Positions 1 through 10,460 are shown, counted from the first letter of the stretch. The stretch: 64,000 nt of DNA from Paenibacillus sp. 1_12 (GCF_900114475.1 NZ_FOTE01000012.1:62001-126000), one strand, 5' to 3'. The notes: a model not told the origin generated them from the letters alone. Made by a program: numbers and translations.

Positions 1-1458
1 CTTTTCCTGCGTCAAATCGGGTTGGGCGGCTGTCTGGCCGATGATATGGGACTTGGAAAGACGATTCAGATGATAACCTATTTACTTAACATCGAAGAAC
101 TCGAGCCAAGCTCCGGATCATCTACAATGGTAAACCCGGACGGTACAACCATCCAGCGTATGCCCTCTTTGCTCATCTGTCCAACATCTGTGCTGGGCAA
201 TTGGCAAAAGGAGCTGCAGCGTTTCGCTCCCAAGCTGAAAATTCATCTTCATTACGGTCCGAATCGGGCTAAGGGATTGGCATTTAAAGAAGCCTGTGAA
301 GGCCATCATCTCGTGCTGACCACTTACACCTTATCTCATTTGGATGAGTCTGAGCTGACACAGTTCGAGTGGAATTCGATCTGCCTGGACGAAGCGCAAA
401 ATATTAAAAATGCTTATACCAAGCAAGCGACTTCCATCCGTTCTTTAAAAGGCCGTCATCGGATTGCCATGACCGGGACTCCAATAGAGAATCGCTTAAC
501 CGAGCTTTGGTCGATATTTGATTTCCTGAATCCTGGTTATCTCGGTTCACTTCGCGACTTCACTCAGCGCTATGTCAATACGATCGAAAAAACGAATGAA
601 CCCGAGCTGGTGGCCAAGGTACAGCGGCTGATTCGCCCTTTCCTATTGCGCAGAGTCAAGAAAGATCCAGCTATTCAACTCGATTTGCCGGATAAGAACG
701 AATACAAAACCTTCGTGGCACTTACGGCCGAGCAAGGCTTACTATACGAGAATTATATTAAGGATATGTTTGAGAGGCTGGACCGCTTAACAGCGATGGA
801 ACGAAGAGGATTAATTTTGGCGGCTTTAACGAAGCTGAAGCAAATCTGCAACCATCCCTCACTCATGCTTAAGGAAGCAGCAAGCTCGCCCTGGCAGCAG
901 CGTTCCAATAAGGTCGAGCGTCTGTTGGAAATGGTGCAGGAGCTGCGTCAAGAGGGAGATAAATGTCTCATCTTCACACAGTTCGTCGAAACGGGACACC
1001 TGCTGCAGCGTATTCTGGAGCAGGAGCTTGGGGAGCCTGCGATTTTCCTTCATGGCGGCACGCCCAAAGCGGGTAGAGACCGGATGATTGCCGAATTTCA
1101 AGGCGATGTACTTCCAACCAGTGGTCAGCCGAGTATTTTCCTCCTATCCCTCAAAGCAGGAGGTACCGGTCTGAATTTGACCGCCGCGAATCACGTATTT
1201 CATTTTGATCGTTGGTGGAATCCTGCGGTAGAGAACCAAGCGACAGATCGGGCTTTCCGTATTGGCCAAACCCGCCATGTACAGGTGCATAAATTCGTCA
1301 CGCTCGGAACTCTGGAAGAACGTATAGATGAAATGATTGAGAAAAAACAGGAGCTTAGCCAACAGATCGTAGGCAGCGGCGAGCAATGGATTACGGAAAT
1401 GTCGACTACCGATCTGAAGGAGCTATTCTCTCTGCGCAGCGAATGGATCGAAGGTTAA
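1..1458 (+). CDS. SNF2-family DEAD/H helicase, 5'-truncated by window edge
   Basis: This is the C-terminal two-thirds or so of a Swi2/Snf2-type double-stranded DNA translocase, an ATPase that remodels protein-DNA or transcription complexes. The frame is open from base 1, so the true start lies outside the window; the TTG at 22 is not a credible start because it sits inside the ATPase core. Visible motifs in order are the Walker A segment DDMGLGKT, motif II DEAQ, motif III TGTPIENR, and in the second RecA-like lobe GGTGLNLT and the arginine-finger motif DRAFRIGQ. The protein ends 12 bp from the convergent EAL gene. Bacterial relatives often carry an N-terminal SWIM or zinc-binding region, which cannot be checked here. 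Family assignment is certain; the cellular role is not. Confidence 0.95.
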   Translation, partial: LFLRQIGLGGCLADDMGLGKTIQMITYLLNIEELEPSSGSSTMVNPDGTTIQRMPSLLICPTSVLGNWQKELQRFAPKLKIHLHYGPNRAKGLAFKEACEGHHLVLTTYTLSHLDESELTQFEWNSICLDEAQNIKNAYTKQATSIRSLKGRHRIAMTGTPIENRLTELWSIFDFLNPGYLGSLRDFTQRYVNTIEKTNEPELVAKVQRLIRPFLLRRVKKDPAIQLDLPDKNEYKTFVALTAEQGLLYENYIKDMFERLDRLTAMERRGLILAALTKLKQICNHPSLMLKEAASSPWQQRSNKVERLLEMVQELRQEGDKCLIFTQFVETGHLLQRILEQELGEPAIFLHGGTPKAGRDRMIAEFQGDVLPTSGQPSIFLLSLKAGGTGLNLTAANHVFHFDRWWNPAVENQATDRAFRIGQTRHVQVHKFVTLGTLEERIDEMIEKKQELSQQIVGSGEQWITEMSTTDLKELFSLRSEWIEG

Positions 1459-1470
1459 GTACTTCTGCCT

Positions 1471-2667
1471 TTACACGTTGAGATCCAAAAACATATAATG
1501 AGCATCCCCGACAGGACAAGAAAAGGTTTGCATCAGTCTTGCTGTATCGAGATCAGTATACACCTGAGACAGCATGCCTTGACGCTGGCTGTTCATCCGC
1601 ATCATATTGGGAATAAAGTACGGGCGCCAAATCCAGTTCGAACCCTGGAATTGCGCGTCCCGCTGCCACCCATCATCCGCATGTCTAGTATAATTGGACG
1701 ACACCTGCGATCCGTCTTCACGGCAAATATAGATTCGCACCACATTCTCATTTACATTCGTAAGCAGGCTGCCGATCATCGCATCCGCATCATTTGCTGA
1801 CGAAATCCTCACATCAGAATTCACCAGATCATTCAGACTTTCCTGTACGGCAAACAGCTCACGATATCGTGTGATTTCGTGCTCGGTATAGATCCGTATT
1901 TCTTCCTTTAACAGCATCTCGTAAGCGTCAGTGGACTGAAAATAAGCACGTGCTTCAGAAAACAAAAAGCCTTGTACGTATCTGGCGCCAGCCTTTAAAG
2001 AATGATATAGATCCTGCTTCGTTTCCACGCCTTCAATGAGCAGTGAAGAACCCATTTGTGACGACAAAATGGAAAATGAATTTAATAACGCTTTGTATCC
2101 GTCATGCAGACCGCTTTTTTTCAACAGCTTTAAATCGATCTTCAAAATATTCGGTTTAAAGGAGGCAATCCTGTCATAGTTGCTGTAGCCACTTCCAATA
2201 TCATCAATCGCAATCCGACAGCCACGCTGACGATACACATCGATAATTTCCGACAACTCATCGAGCTTTCCGTGAAATTCTTCCTCTGTCACCTCGATCA
2301 CCAGACGTGATGGATCCAAGCCGTACTTCTCGACTAGCTGTAGGGTAGGAAGAATGCCTGATTGCTTATATATTTGATAAATCCAGGATGGCTTTAAATT
2401 AATAAATAACAAAGATTCCCCTTCCGATTGGGCTAATGTAGATATCGCTTTTTCCCGAAGCAGCCGATCTATCCGTAAATGGGCTTCTTCATTGATAGCA
2501 GGGTCTTGGAAAAAAGCGCCCAAGCTGTGTACGGTTCCCGCTTGAACTGTACGTCCGAGTGCTTCATAGCCGATGATTTTTTTGGTTTGCAGGGAAAGAA
2601 TGGGCTGAAAAAATGGCCTAAGCTCATTTTCTTTTAGTATTTGAGAATTAATTTGCAGCAACACCAT
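1471..2667 (-). CDS. EAL-domain c-di-GMP phosphodiesterase, YkuI-like
   Basis: Predicted cytoplasmic phosphodiesterase for cyclic di-GMP. The EAL signature is at residues 35-37 (GYEALGRT), followed by the metal and substrate motifs EVTEEE, IDDIGSGYSNYDRI, KIDLKLLKK, EGVET and QGFLF, so the catalytic set looks intact. Residues from about 245 to 398 form a PAS-like C-terminal module like that of Bacillus subtilis YkuI, a 400-residue EAL protein; the match in layout and length is good. There is no transmembrane segment. AGGAGG lies only 3 bases before the ATG used here; in-frame GTG and TTG codons (codons 2 and 3) have better spacing, so the start may shift by a few residues. What its C-terminal sensor binds is unknown. 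Confidence 0.9.
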   Translation of the reverse strand: MVLLQINSQILKENELRPFFQPILSLQTKKIIGYEALGRTVQAGTVHSLGAFFQDPAINEEAHLRIDRLLREKAISTLAQSEGESLLFINLKPSWIYQIYKQSGILPTLQLVEKYGLDPSRLVIEVTEEEFHGKLDELSEIIDVYRQRGCRIAIDDIGSGYSNYDRIASFKPNILKIDLKLLKKSGLHDGYKALLNSFSILSSQMGSSLLIEGVETKQDLYHSLKAGARYVQGFLFSEARAYFQSTDAYEMLLKEEIRIYTEHEITRYRELFAVQESLNDLVNSDVRISSANDADAMIGSLLTNVNENVVRIYICREDGSQVSSNYTRHADDGWQRDAQFQGSNWIWRPYFIPNMMRMNSQRQGMLSQVYTDLDTARLMQTFSCPVGDAHYMFLDLNV

Positions 2668-2702
2668 TCACCTCCTACTGCCTGATGTGTTAGTTAGTTA
2701 AT

Positions 2703-2760
2703 TGTAGGCAGATTGACAAATCAGCAATTCTTTATTGCTGATTTCTTTAGTTCGCCTACA
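2703..2760 (-). terminator. Nested inverted repeat downstream of chemoreceptor gene
   Basis: An inner perfect 10-bp stem (AAATCAGCAA at 2718-2727 with TTGCTGATTT at 2735-2744) is enclosed by an outer perfect 7-bp stem (TGTAGGC at 2703-2709 with GCCTACA at 2754-2760). It lies between the chemoreceptor stop and the EAL start on the minus strand. The T-tract is weak, so it may be a poor terminator or an mRNA-stabilising structure. Confidence 0.4.
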
Positions 2761-2828
2761 AAATGATAGCCGCTCACATAGGAATAAGCGGCGTATCCGT
2801 GTATCTTGTATACAAATCCATTTGTTCG

Positions 2829-5039
2829 CTATTTGCGCCGAGTTTCTGTAAGACGAAATTGATTAACCAGCTGCTGCAGGAAATCAGTAATAACCTCCAC
2901 GTAGTTCGATGTATGCCGAACATTGACAATATCCGTCAACAGCTCCTGCACCTTACCTTCAACTTCGGTCGAAATTTTGCGATTTTCCATACTCACAAGG
3001 GCAATCTTTTCCATCAGACCTACAACTTCCTCAACCACCTGTGTTTTTTGCTCATCCTCTGCATTTGCCCCACTCAATATTTGCGAAGCTGCCGCGACAA
3101 GCTGCGCACCTTCTTCCACAACCAGCGTGCCTTCTTCCATGGAGGCAAAAGCTTCCTTCGCATTTTTGTAAATGAGCTGAACCGTTTCATTAATCTCTTC
3201 TGTAGATTGGCGCGTTCGATCTGCCAGCTTGCGAATTTCCCCAGCTACAACCGCAAAACCCTTGCCATGCTCTCCCACTCTTGCTGCTTCAATAGAAGCA
3301 TTTAGCGACAGCAGATTGGTTTGGCTGGATATTTCCTCTATCACCTGAAGAACGCTGCGAATTTGCTGTGTCGTTTCCATGAAGGTAACAATCGTTCGGT
3401 TCGTTTCTGCTACTTTATTTGAAATTTGGCCCATTTTTTCGCCAATTCGTTCTACTTCTGTATGGGCAACGGTAATTTGCGCTGACGCCTTCAGCTCCAG
3501 TGCCTGGAGCGTTCCCCGCATATCCCCCACAACGTCCTTGGCAATATCGATATCCTTCAGCTGGCGTCGAATGCTGCGAATCATGTCATGAATAATCCCG
3601 CTCATTCGTTCGGTAGAGCCTTCCGTACTTACAGTCGATTGATGCAGCACCTGCTGGCTCGACAGCACCTCCGTGGCCGCGTGCTTCACCTGCAGCATGA
3701 TTCCCTCCAGTGAGTCGATCATGTTATTAATCCACATCGCCAGCTCCTTGGTCTCATCGTGGGCGAATTGTCTATGGTCGATCCGCTGTGTGAGATCCCC
3801 CTTACCCTCTGCGTTGATTCGAATAAATTGGCTAATTTTTTGCAAATTATCAACGACTGGACTCGCCGCTTTTGTATGCAGCGTTGCCATGACTACAAAG
3901 CTGTACAACAAATTAAAAATACCCATAATACCCGCTGCGGCCAGCGGCGACATCTGCCCGAATAACAGGGATATCAATACTGTCGATATAGCTGCATATG
4001 CAAGGAGCAGCGGCACCTGCAGACGTATCATTTTCCAACGAACACTGCGAATTCGGTATACTTCCTCCAAATCACCTTCGCACATCATCCCCCACACATC
4101 CGGACAATGCGGGAGCTGAAAGGTCACCCCTTTTCCTATGACAGCGATATGCCGATAATCGGAATAACCAGGGAAAGCTACGAATACATGGCTTCCATTG
4201 GCGATCGTGTTGGCTACTCCAGGATGCAGCTTGCCAGTAGCCGGGTCCGTAAATATTAGTTCCAGCTCCGTATGTTCCTTAACCGAAACGGTACCCCAAT
4301 CAGTCGTCACACCGTCCTTCAAGTTCTCTCCATGTGTAAACGTACGGTCTTCAAAACGGCTGCGAGACAGCGCTGTACCCGGAGCAACCCGTTTGTTCAA
4401 ATCAGGACGAGCCATGAATATGTAATTATCGCCCGAATCAGGATACACATGTCCCGATTCCCGCTGTATAAGATCGCCGATTACATCGTTGGGGACCCTC
4501 CCACAGAGCGCACCCTTCCAAATACCATCTTTGATAATAGGAATGATATACAAAAGCGTCATTTTATCATGAAAAGCTGAGGTGCTGGGGCCAATCTCCA
4601 AGGTCAATGGGTCGGCAAACGGTCCATATAAACATTTATTTCCTTTATTCGTATATTCGAGGCCTGCCGAAATCACACTTCCTGCACCATATCGGACACC
4701 TATATGTGAGGAATATGACGACAAAATAACTGTTGATTGCTCATCGAGCAGAAAAATTTCAGATAAATCCATCGCTCTGCTGCGAGCAGCCGCAAACAGC
4801 TTATTCATAGATAAGTTCCATTGCTCCACAGATTTGGCTCGATTCTCAGCTATCAATTCCATTTGCTCCAACAACCGTTCCAGATGAGACCAATATTCAA
4901 CCGTCCAGCTTGTCAACAGCTCTTTACGAGTGTGAGCTATGCCTTCAAATATATCCTCCACATCCGCTTTCAATTCGCGATTCAACCGGTATGACCACCA
5001 AAGCGGCAATCCGTTCTTAAACCCTAACCAATCAAACAT
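2829..5039 (-). CDS. Methyl-accepting chemotaxis protein with N-terminal sensor ahead of the membrane segments
   Basis: Signal transducer for chemotaxis or a related pathway. The C-terminal half is a classical cytoplasmic coiled-coil with the kinase-contact hairpin [20 protein letters not shown]. The unusual part is the order of domains: about 340 residues of non-membrane sensor-like sequence come first, then two adjacent membrane helices (about residues 342-360 and 365-388), then a HAMP-like linker and the signalling domain. With no N-terminal membrane helix, the sensor region is expected in the cytoplasm. A GTG at 5054 opens the frame, but the ATG at 5039 (MFDWLGF) has the purine-rich GGGGGTGAGG just upstream and is preferred. 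The ligand is unknown. No CheW-like or receptor-tether tail is visible. Confidence 0.88.
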   Translation of the reverse strand: MFDWLGFKNGLPLWWSYRLNRELKADVEDIFEGIAHTRKELLTSWTVEYWSHLERLLEQMELIAENRAKSVEQWNLSMNKLFAAARSRAMDLSEIFLLDEQSTVILSSYSSHIGVRYGAGSVISAGLEYTNKGNKCLYGPFADPLTLEIGPSTSAFHDKMTLLYIIPIIKDGIWKGALCGRVPNDVIGDLIQRESGHVYPDSGDNYIFMARPDLNKRVAPGTALSRSRFEDRTFTHGENLKDGVTTDWGTVSVKEHTELELIFTDPATGKLHPGVANTIANGSHVFVAFPGYSDYRHIAVIGKGVTFQLPHCPDVWGMMCEGDLEEVYRIRSVRWKMIRLQVPLLLAYAAISTVLISLLFGQMSPLAAAGIMGIFNLLYSFVVMATLHTKAASPVVDNLQKISQFIRINAEGKGDLTQRIDHRQFAHDETKELAMWINNMIDSLEGIMLQVKHAATEVLSSQQVLHQSTVSTEGSTERMSGIIHDMIRSIRRQLKDIDIAKDVVGDMRGTLQALELKASAQITVAHTEVERIGEKMGQISNKVAETNRTIVTFMETTQQIRSVLQVIEEISSQTNLLSLNASIEAARVGEHGKGFAVVAGEIRKLADRTRQSTEEINETVQLIYKNAKEAFASMEEGTLVVEEGAQLVAAASQILSGANAEDEQKTQVVEEVVGLMEKIALVSMENRKISTEVEGKVQELLTDIVNVRHTSNYVEVITDFLQQLVNQFRLTETRRK

Positions 5040-5239
5040 AAGCCTCACCCCCACCCTTTGATATCTACACCCTTTATATGTTAGATATTATAACACAATC
5101 AATGGATTGATGTGAGTCCTATTTCCTATTTTCGACCATATTTATAATTAACTCATGCGTATTGTTAGGTATTCTTCCTCAATCAGAATCTGAACGAGAT
5201 CTATTATGCTAATAATGTATAATATACGACTTATTACAC

Positions 5240-5275
5240 AAAAAAAGTACCCTCTCCATAGGAAAGGGCACTTCT
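5240..5275 (-). terminator. Intrinsic terminator of the gal operon
   Basis: Arms AGTACCCTCTCC and GGAAAGGGCACT pair across a short ATA loop with two mismatches. On the minus strand the stem is followed by a run of seven T, just after the galT stop codon. It closes the galK-galE-galT transcript. Confidence 0.8.
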
Positions 5276-5279
5276 GACA

Positions 5280-6878
5280 TCATTGAAAACCTAACGTTGA
5301 AAGGAAGACTTTGAAACCCTGCAGTCCTGCTTCATCACGCTTATAAACCCCTGCATCCCGCAGCACTGAGGCAAATTTGTCACCGACTGCAGTTTGCAGC
5401 ACCTGCCTAGCCGCATTTATTTGGAGGACGGCTCCATGAACGTCCAGCAATTCACGAATCCAGGCACAATGTTTATGCAACAAATGCTCTGGATTTCCAG
5501 TAATCTGTTCATCGAAGGCGAGCTCTCCTGTCAGCAGCTGTTCCAACAATGCCAGTTCATCCTGCAAACGACCCGGCAGTACAGCGAGCCCCATCACCTC
5601 GATTAACCCGATATTTTCTTTTTTGACATGATGAAGCTCCCTGTGAGGATGGAAAATTCCATCCGGATGCTCCTCACTGGTTCGGTTATTGCGCAGCACC
5701 AGGTCAAGCTCATATTCGTTGCGCTCATTATTCCGTGCGATTGGCGTCACCGTATTATGTGGAGTCGGGTTATCCGATAGTTCATCTGCTGTAAAAGCGA
5801 TAATGTCATGATCCGGATCGCTGTATGCCTTCCATCCGTTCAGAATGGTATCCGCCAGCTTCAGCAGCAGCAGCTTGTTATGACCGGATATGCGGATTAC
5901 CGACATCGGCCATTTTACGATGCCCAGTCGTACATTCGGGTATTCGGGATGTGTGAAGCTGTGCTCGACTGGCGCTTTTTCCATCGCGAATCGATGTCTT
6001 CCCCCCTGAAAATGATCATGGTTCAGAATCGAACCTCCAACAATGGGCAAATCGGCATTGGAACCAATAAAATAATGCGGAAATTGCTCAATAAAATCGA
6101 AAAGTCGGTAGAAGGTTGCCTTCGACATTTTCATTGGCCGGTGCTCTTGATCAAATATAATGCTGTGCTCATTGTAATATACATAAGGCGAGTACTGCAG
6201 GTACCAAGGGTCACCATCGAGCTTGAGTGGAATGACGCGCAAATTTTGACGGGCTGGATGATTCAGCCTTCCCGGATAGCCGACATTATCAATACAAAGC
6301 AGACACATCGGATAATCACTTTGCGGTACATTTTTGAGCATCGCGATTTCCTTCGGGTCCTTCTCCGGCTTCGATAAGTTAATCGTAATTTCCAGATCCC
6401 CATATTCAGTAGGCGACAACCAATATTGATTGCGGGCTATGCGGTCCACTCGAATATAGTTGGAATCGATACACTGTTTATAAAAAACGTCCGTCGCCTG
6501 CTGCACGCTGTCCAACTTGGCCGTTTTCCAGAAGGCACCTGCCACTTGCGACTGGCGCGGCATTAGAAAACCCATAATACGAGCATCCAGCAGATCCCGC
6601 AGCGTCGTGTTGTTATCCTGTAAAATTCCTGAAGCAGCCGCATAATCCAGCAGCGGCTCCAGCAGCTCCACGACATTGGCGCTCGTTGGCGGCTCTACCT
6701 CATCGCTGTATGGCTCATCAAGACGAAGCAGCTCTAATAGTGAATTCCTTGCCGCATAACAGTCGAGCGGCTCCAGCAACTGCTGCCGGACGCCGAAGAG
6801 AAGCAGCTGTTCCACCGCATATGCTGCCGCTTGACGGTCTTGTTCAGTGGCTTTCTTTTGTTGTATCTGTTCTCCCAC
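5280..6878 (-). CDS. galT: UDP-glucose--hexose-1-phosphate uridylyltransferase, Firmicute type
   Basis: Second enzyme of the Leloir pathway: it exchanges galactose-1-phosphate with UDP-glucose to give UDP-galactose and glucose-1-phosphate. The 532-residue length and sequence fit the longer GalT class found in Firmicutes rather than the roughly 350-residue E. coli type. The histidine-rich stretch SILNHDHFQGGRH is the active-site region. Start is GTG at 6878 with AGGAGG nine bases upstream. It is the last gene of galK-galE-galT, 33 bp after galE, and is followed by an intrinsic terminator. Confidence 0.95.
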   Translation of the reverse strand: MGEQIQQKKATEQDRQAAAYAVEQLLLFGVRQQLLEPLDCYAARNSLLELLRLDEPYSDEVEPPTSANVVELLEPLLDYAAASGILQDNNTTLRDLLDARIMGFLMPRQSQVAGAFWKTAKLDSVQQATDVFYKQCIDSNYIRVDRIARNQYWLSPTEYGDLEITINLSKPEKDPKEIAMLKNVPQSDYPMCLLCIDNVGYPGRLNHPARQNLRVIPLKLDGDPWYLQYSPYVYYNEHSIIFDQEHRPMKMSKATFYRLFDFIEQFPHYFIGSNADLPIVGGSILNHDHFQGGRHRFAMEKAPVEHSFTHPEYPNVRLGIVKWPMSVIRISGHNKLLLLKLADTILNGWKAYSDPDHDIIAFTADELSDNPTPHNTVTPIARNNERNEYELDLVLRNNRTSEEHPDGIFHPHRELHHVKKENIGLIEVMGLAVLPGRLQDELALLEQLLTGELAFDEQITGNPEHLLHKHCAWIRELLDVHGAVLQINAARQVLQTAVGDKFASVLRDAGVYKRDEAGLQGFKVFLSTLGFQ

Positions 6879-6911
6879 CGCTTATTTCCTCCTATCCCTT
6901 TCAGGACGACA

Positions 6912-7898
6912 TTATTTCGCGTAGCCGCCTGGATGGCTTTGATGCCAAGTCCATGCTGTTGCAATAATCTGCTCCAGTTGATCGTGCTTCGGCGTCCATC
7001 CAAGCTCAGCCCGCGCACGCTCTGATGAGGCTACCAGAGTAGCCGGATCACCGGCACGACGCGCTTCTACCACAGCCGGAATCGGGTGACCGGTCACTTG
7101 ACGCGCAATATCGATCACTTCCTTAACCGAGAAGCCTTTGCCATTACCTAAATTGTATACACTGCTGTCGCCGCCCTTGCGCAGCTTTTCTACCGCCAAA
7201 ATATGGGCGTCAGCCAAATCAGTTACGTGAATGTAATCACGGACACATGTACCATCGGAGGTAGTGTAATCCTCACCAAAAATCGAAATATGCGGACGCT
7301 GCCCCAAAGCTACCTGCAAAATAATAGGAATCAGATGCGTCTCCGGCGCATGGTCTTCACCGATACGGCCGCTCGCATGAGCACCTGCCGCGTTGAAATA
7401 GCGCAGTGACACATATTTAATCTGATGGGCGGTATCGAACCAACGCATCATTTTTTCCATAGCCAGCTTGGTCTCGCCATATGCATTAGTCGGCAGTGTA
7501 CGGTCGCTTTCGAGAATAGGTACATTTTCCGGCTCTCCGTAGGTCGCTGCTGTTGAGGAGAACACGATTTTTTTGACGCCGTATTCGTTCATCTTCTCCA
7601 GCAGACATAAAGTGCCGAACACATTATTTTGGTAATATTTAGCCGGGTTCTGCATGCTTTCACCCACTAAAGAATGTGCGGCGAAATGAATAACGGCCTC
7701 GATCTGATTTTCCTTGAATACGGTATCCATAAACGCCGCATCACGGATGTCTCCTTCACACAGCTTGCCGCCCAGCACCGCTTCACGGTGTCCCTGCTGC
7801 AAATTGTCTACCACGACTACCTCTTCGCCCCTCGCCAGCAGCTCAGCTACAGCATGGGAACCGATGTAGCCAGCTCCGCCTGTTACTAATATCGCCAT
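6912..7898 (-). CDS. galE: UDP-glucose 4-epimerase
   Basis: Interconverts UDP-galactose and UDP-glucose, using bound NAD, to complete the Leloir cycle. The N-terminus [15 protein letters not shown] is the Rossmann dinucleotide-binding loop; the catalytic Ser-Tyr-Lys set appears as SSTAATYG and the Y-x3-K in [11 protein letters not shown]. At 328 residues it has the usual size. The open frame extends upstream to 7991, but the ATG at 7898 has AGGAGG seven bases before it and gives the canonical N-terminus, so the extension is rejected. Middle gene of the gal operon. Confidence 0.96.
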   Translation of the reverse strand: MAILVTGGAGYIGSHAVAELLARGEEVVVVDNLQQGHREAVLGGKLCEGDIRDAAFMDTVFKENQIEAVIHFAAHSLVGESMQNPAKYYQNNVFGTLCLLEKMNEYGVKKIVFSSTAATYGEPENVPILESDRTLPTNAYGETKLAMEKMMRWFDTAHQIKYVSLRYFNAAGAHASGRIGEDHAPETHLIPIILQVALGQRPHISIFGEDYTTSDGTCVRDYIHVTDLADAHILAVEKLRKGGDSSVYNLGNGKGFSVKEVIDIARQVTGHPIPAVVEARRAGDPATLVASSERARAELGWTPKHDQLEQIIATAWTWHQSHPGGYAK

Positions 7899-8082
7899 TG
7901 TAGTTCCTCCTTTATATTTATGTGAAAATATTTGTTTGCTAACACCAAATGTGTGATGAATGAGGGCGGATGCATATGTGACACTACGCACACGAAGTAT
8001 TCCTATGATCGCTTCGCTACTCCAGAAGAGTCCGCTATCTCCGCTTGGACTTTATGTTTCTTTTGTTCATCATATATAGTCT

Positions 8083-9258
8083 TTACTCTGTTATTTCCTT
8101 CACACCGTCGCCAATCGTACATACATAGAATTCGGCGGTCAGACCTGTTTTTTCCTTGTAGTTAGCACCCACTTGGTCAATGAAGGTGTCTACACTATCC
8201 TCATGCACAAGTGAGACTGTACATCCGCCAAAGCCTGCTCCAGTCATTCTTGAACCGAGTACACCCGGCACCTCCAATGCTTCCTCAACCATCGTATCCA
8301 GCTCCAGACCGGTGACTTCATACAGATCGCGAAGCGAATTGTGGGAACCGATCATCAGTTGGCCAAAGGCTGCCAGATCACCCTTTTCCAGCACTTTCAT
8401 AGATTCCAAAACACGATGAATTTCTTCAACAACATGCTGCGCACGTCTGCGTACGGTTTCGTCGGTAATCAAGTGCTGGTATTCATTGAACTGCTCTAGC
8501 GTCAGTTGACCCAACAGCGTCAGCTCCGGAAACTGACCTTGCAGATCTGCAACCGCCTGCTCGCATTGAGAGCGTCTTTCGTTATACGCAGAATCGACAA
8601 GTCCTCGTTTTTTGTTCGTATTGCCGATAACCAGCTTATATGCTCCACTGTCAAACGGCACATGCTTATACTCCAGCGTATCGCACATCAACAGAATGGC
8701 ATGATCCTGTTTACCCATGGCCACGGCAAATTGATCCATAATGCCACAGTTTACGCCCATAAATTGATTTTCCGATCTCTGGGACAAAAGCGCGATCTTT
8801 ACTTTATCTGTGGGTTGATCCTCTAATGTTAACAGCGCATAAGCCGTAACTACCTCAATCGAGGCCGATGAGGAAAGTCCTGAGCCATTGGGAATTGCAC
8901 CGCTATATAAGATATCGTAGCCGCCAATCTGTACGCCCTGCTGCTGCAATTGGTCGATGATCCCCTTCGGATAGTTGATCCAGTCGTCCGCCTTGTCGAA
9001 TGCAATACCTTGAATGGAAATATGTTTGTGCAGAGGGAAATTGGTTGAAGCAAAACCGATCTGTCCATCCTGCCTTTTACGCGCCAACATCATCGTTCCG
9101 AAGGTAAGCGCAGCGGGGAAAACGTAACCGCCGTTATAATCCGTATGCTCGCCAATGAGATTGACCCGGCCTGGAGCATGAAAAATTCGGATAGCCTCTT
9201 GATCGTCTTCACCGAATTTTTCAATAAATATACGTTTCAAAGCTTGTAAGTCTGCCAT
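8083..9258 (-). CDS. galK: Galactokinase
   Basis: GHMP-family kinase that phosphorylates galactose with ATP, the entry step of the Leloir pathway. The galactose-binding signature GRVNLIGEHTDYNGGYV, the ATP-binding glycine-serine loop PNGSGLSSSAS and the C-terminal GHMP motif MTGAGFGGCTVSLV are all present. The 391-residue length is normal. The frame is open to 9345, but the ATG at 9258 gives the canonical MADLQALKRIF start, with a weak AGGCGGTG-type site upstream. It is the first gene of the operon and is transcribed away from the AraC-type regulator. Confidence 0.96.
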   Translation of the reverse strand: MADLQALKRIFIEKFGEDDQEAIRIFHAPGRVNLIGEHTDYNGGYVFPAALTFGTMMLARKRQDGQIGFASTNFPLHKHISIQGIAFDKADDWINYPKGIIDQLQQQGVQIGGYDILYSGAIPNGSGLSSSASIEVVTAYALLTLEDQPTDKVKIALLSQRSENQFMGVNCGIMDQFAVAMGKQDHAILLMCDTLEYKHVPFDSGAYKLVIGNTNKKRGLVDSAYNERRSQCEQAVADLQGQFPELTLLGQLTLEQFNEYQHLITDETVRRRAQHVVEEIHRVLESMKVLEKGDLAAFGQLMIGSHNSLRDLYEVTGLELDTMVEEALEVPGVLGSRMTGAGFGGCTVSLVHEDSVDTFIDQVGANYKEKTGLTAEFYVCTIGDGVKEITE

Positions 9259-9555
9259 CTTTACACCGCCTGTTTCATAATGGGTAATGGTTGGTTCACT
9301 GCTGCCTGCTACCTTTTTAGTATACGTCTGTACTTTCTTTTTCACTATGGAGGGATGTTAGTAGGGCATGGAAAAATGTTAGATTTTTGTGTTTGATAAT
9401 GCTTTGGAGGATATTATATTGTAAAATGAAAACATAGCAGACATCTTCCTGCAGGAGACCGGTGCAAATCTAGAATTGCTGTGAATGAGGATCGAAGCTG
9501 CGAGCCCTATTGACTACTTGTAAGCGTCCAAGTCCAGGAAGGGAGAGGTACGCGC
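9259..9555. promoter_or_regulatory. Divergent galK / araC-type control region
   Basis: This gap must hold the promoters of both the gal operon (minus) and the regulator (plus). On the minus strand a TATAAT hexamer occurs near 9411-9416 without a good -35 box, as expected for an activator-dependent promoter. Two direct copies of ATGTTAG lie 22 bp apart, at 9355 and 9377, one pair of helical turns, which is a typical AraC-family operator spacing. That they are the operator is inference. Confidence 0.45.
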
Positions 9556-10425
9556 ATGACCAGCGAAATCAAACGAACAGAGAGCTATTATGTTGTCTCC
9601 AATCCTCAGCCTTCCGAACAGGCGGATTTGGCTGTGCTGTTCACTGGCAGCAGTCAAACCAGGTCCGGGCATAAGCCCGGACCTAAGGTCGTTGACTATT
9701 ACCTGCTGCATTATATCCAATCAGGTCGTGGTACTTATACATGTCAGGGCCATACGTACCAGCTGGGACAGGGCGACAGCTTTCTGATTGAGCCTGGGAA
9801 GCTGATCAGCTACGTCGCTGATGAAGCAGATCCTTGGTATTACCGCTGGCTGGCCTTTGAAGGCAGACAGGCCGCTCATTTACTTGAGAGCATTGGACTG
9901 TCCTCACAGCAGCCCGTTGTCCATACAGGAAATAAACGCCATATTGCCGTCATCTATCATCAAGTACAAACTGCTTTTCAAGCGCGGGTGGCACATGCCG
10001 GACTTAAAGCCGTTGGATATCTTCATCTGCTGCTGGCTGAATATGCACAGGCTTTGCAGCCCAAGCAGCCAAACGACCTTCACTTAACCGACAACGGTGA
10101 GCAGATTGCGCAGCAGGCGCTTCACTACTTATCCAGCCAATATGCGGAACCGATTACCATCGAGCTGATGGCCGAGACACTCGGCTACAACCGAGCCTAT
10201 TTGTCTACATTGTTCAAGAAGCATACAGGACTTACACCGGTCACTTTTTTGCTGAGGTTGCGAATTGACAAAGCGCGTCTGCTGCTGCGCGAGCGCAAGG
10301 AACTCACCGTCGAGCAGATTGCATCCTCTGTCGGCTTCCATGACCCGCTCTATTTCTCCAAGCAATTCAAGCGGCTGTACGGCATGTCTCCAACTGATTA
10401 CAGAGATGCTATGAAACGTCTATAG
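9556..10425 (+). CDS. AraC-family transcriptional regulator, probable gal operon regulator
   Basis: Two-domain regulator: an N-terminal cupin-type sugar-binding arm (about residues 30-150, with GRGTYTCQGHTYQLGQGD) and a C-terminal double helix-turn-helix DNA-binding domain (about 190-289, with MAETLGYNRAYLSTLFKK and VASSVGFHDPLYFSKQF-like segments). ATG at 9556 follows a GGGAGAGG site. It is divergent from galK, and AraC-type regulators in this position commonly activate the adjacent sugar operon, so control of gal by galactose or a galactoside is likely but not shown. A strong hairpin lies inside the coding sequence near codon 36. Confidence 0.9.
   Translation: MTSEIKRTESYYVVSNPQPSEQADLAVLFTGSSQTRSGHKPGPKVVDYYLLHYIQSGRGTYTCQGHTYQLGQGDSFLIEPGKLISYVADEADPWYYRWLAFEGRQAAHLLESIGLSSQQPVVHTGNKRHIAVIYHQVQTAFQARVAHAGLKAVGYLHLLLAEYAQALQPKQPNDLHLTDNGEQIAQQALHYLSSQYAEPITIELMAETLGYNRAYLSTLFKKHTGLTPVTFLLRLRIDKARLLLRERKELTVEQIASSVGFHDPLYFSKQFKRLYGMSPTDYRDAMKRL
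9661..9684. repeat. Perfect GC-rich palindrome inside the araC-type coding region
   Basis: Arms AGGTCCGGGC and GCCCGGACCT pair perfectly over 10 bp around an ATAA tetraloop, about 105 bases after the start codon. It is followed by no T-tract, so it is not an ordinary terminator. Confidence 0.85.
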
Positions 10426-10460
10426 CCTGATGAGAAGCTAAGATCAAATTCCAATCCAGC

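Noticed and set aside
2763-3305. Plus-strand ORF opposite the first chemoreceptor
   Set aside because: It overlaps the strongly conserved signalling domain in antisense and has no ribosome site.
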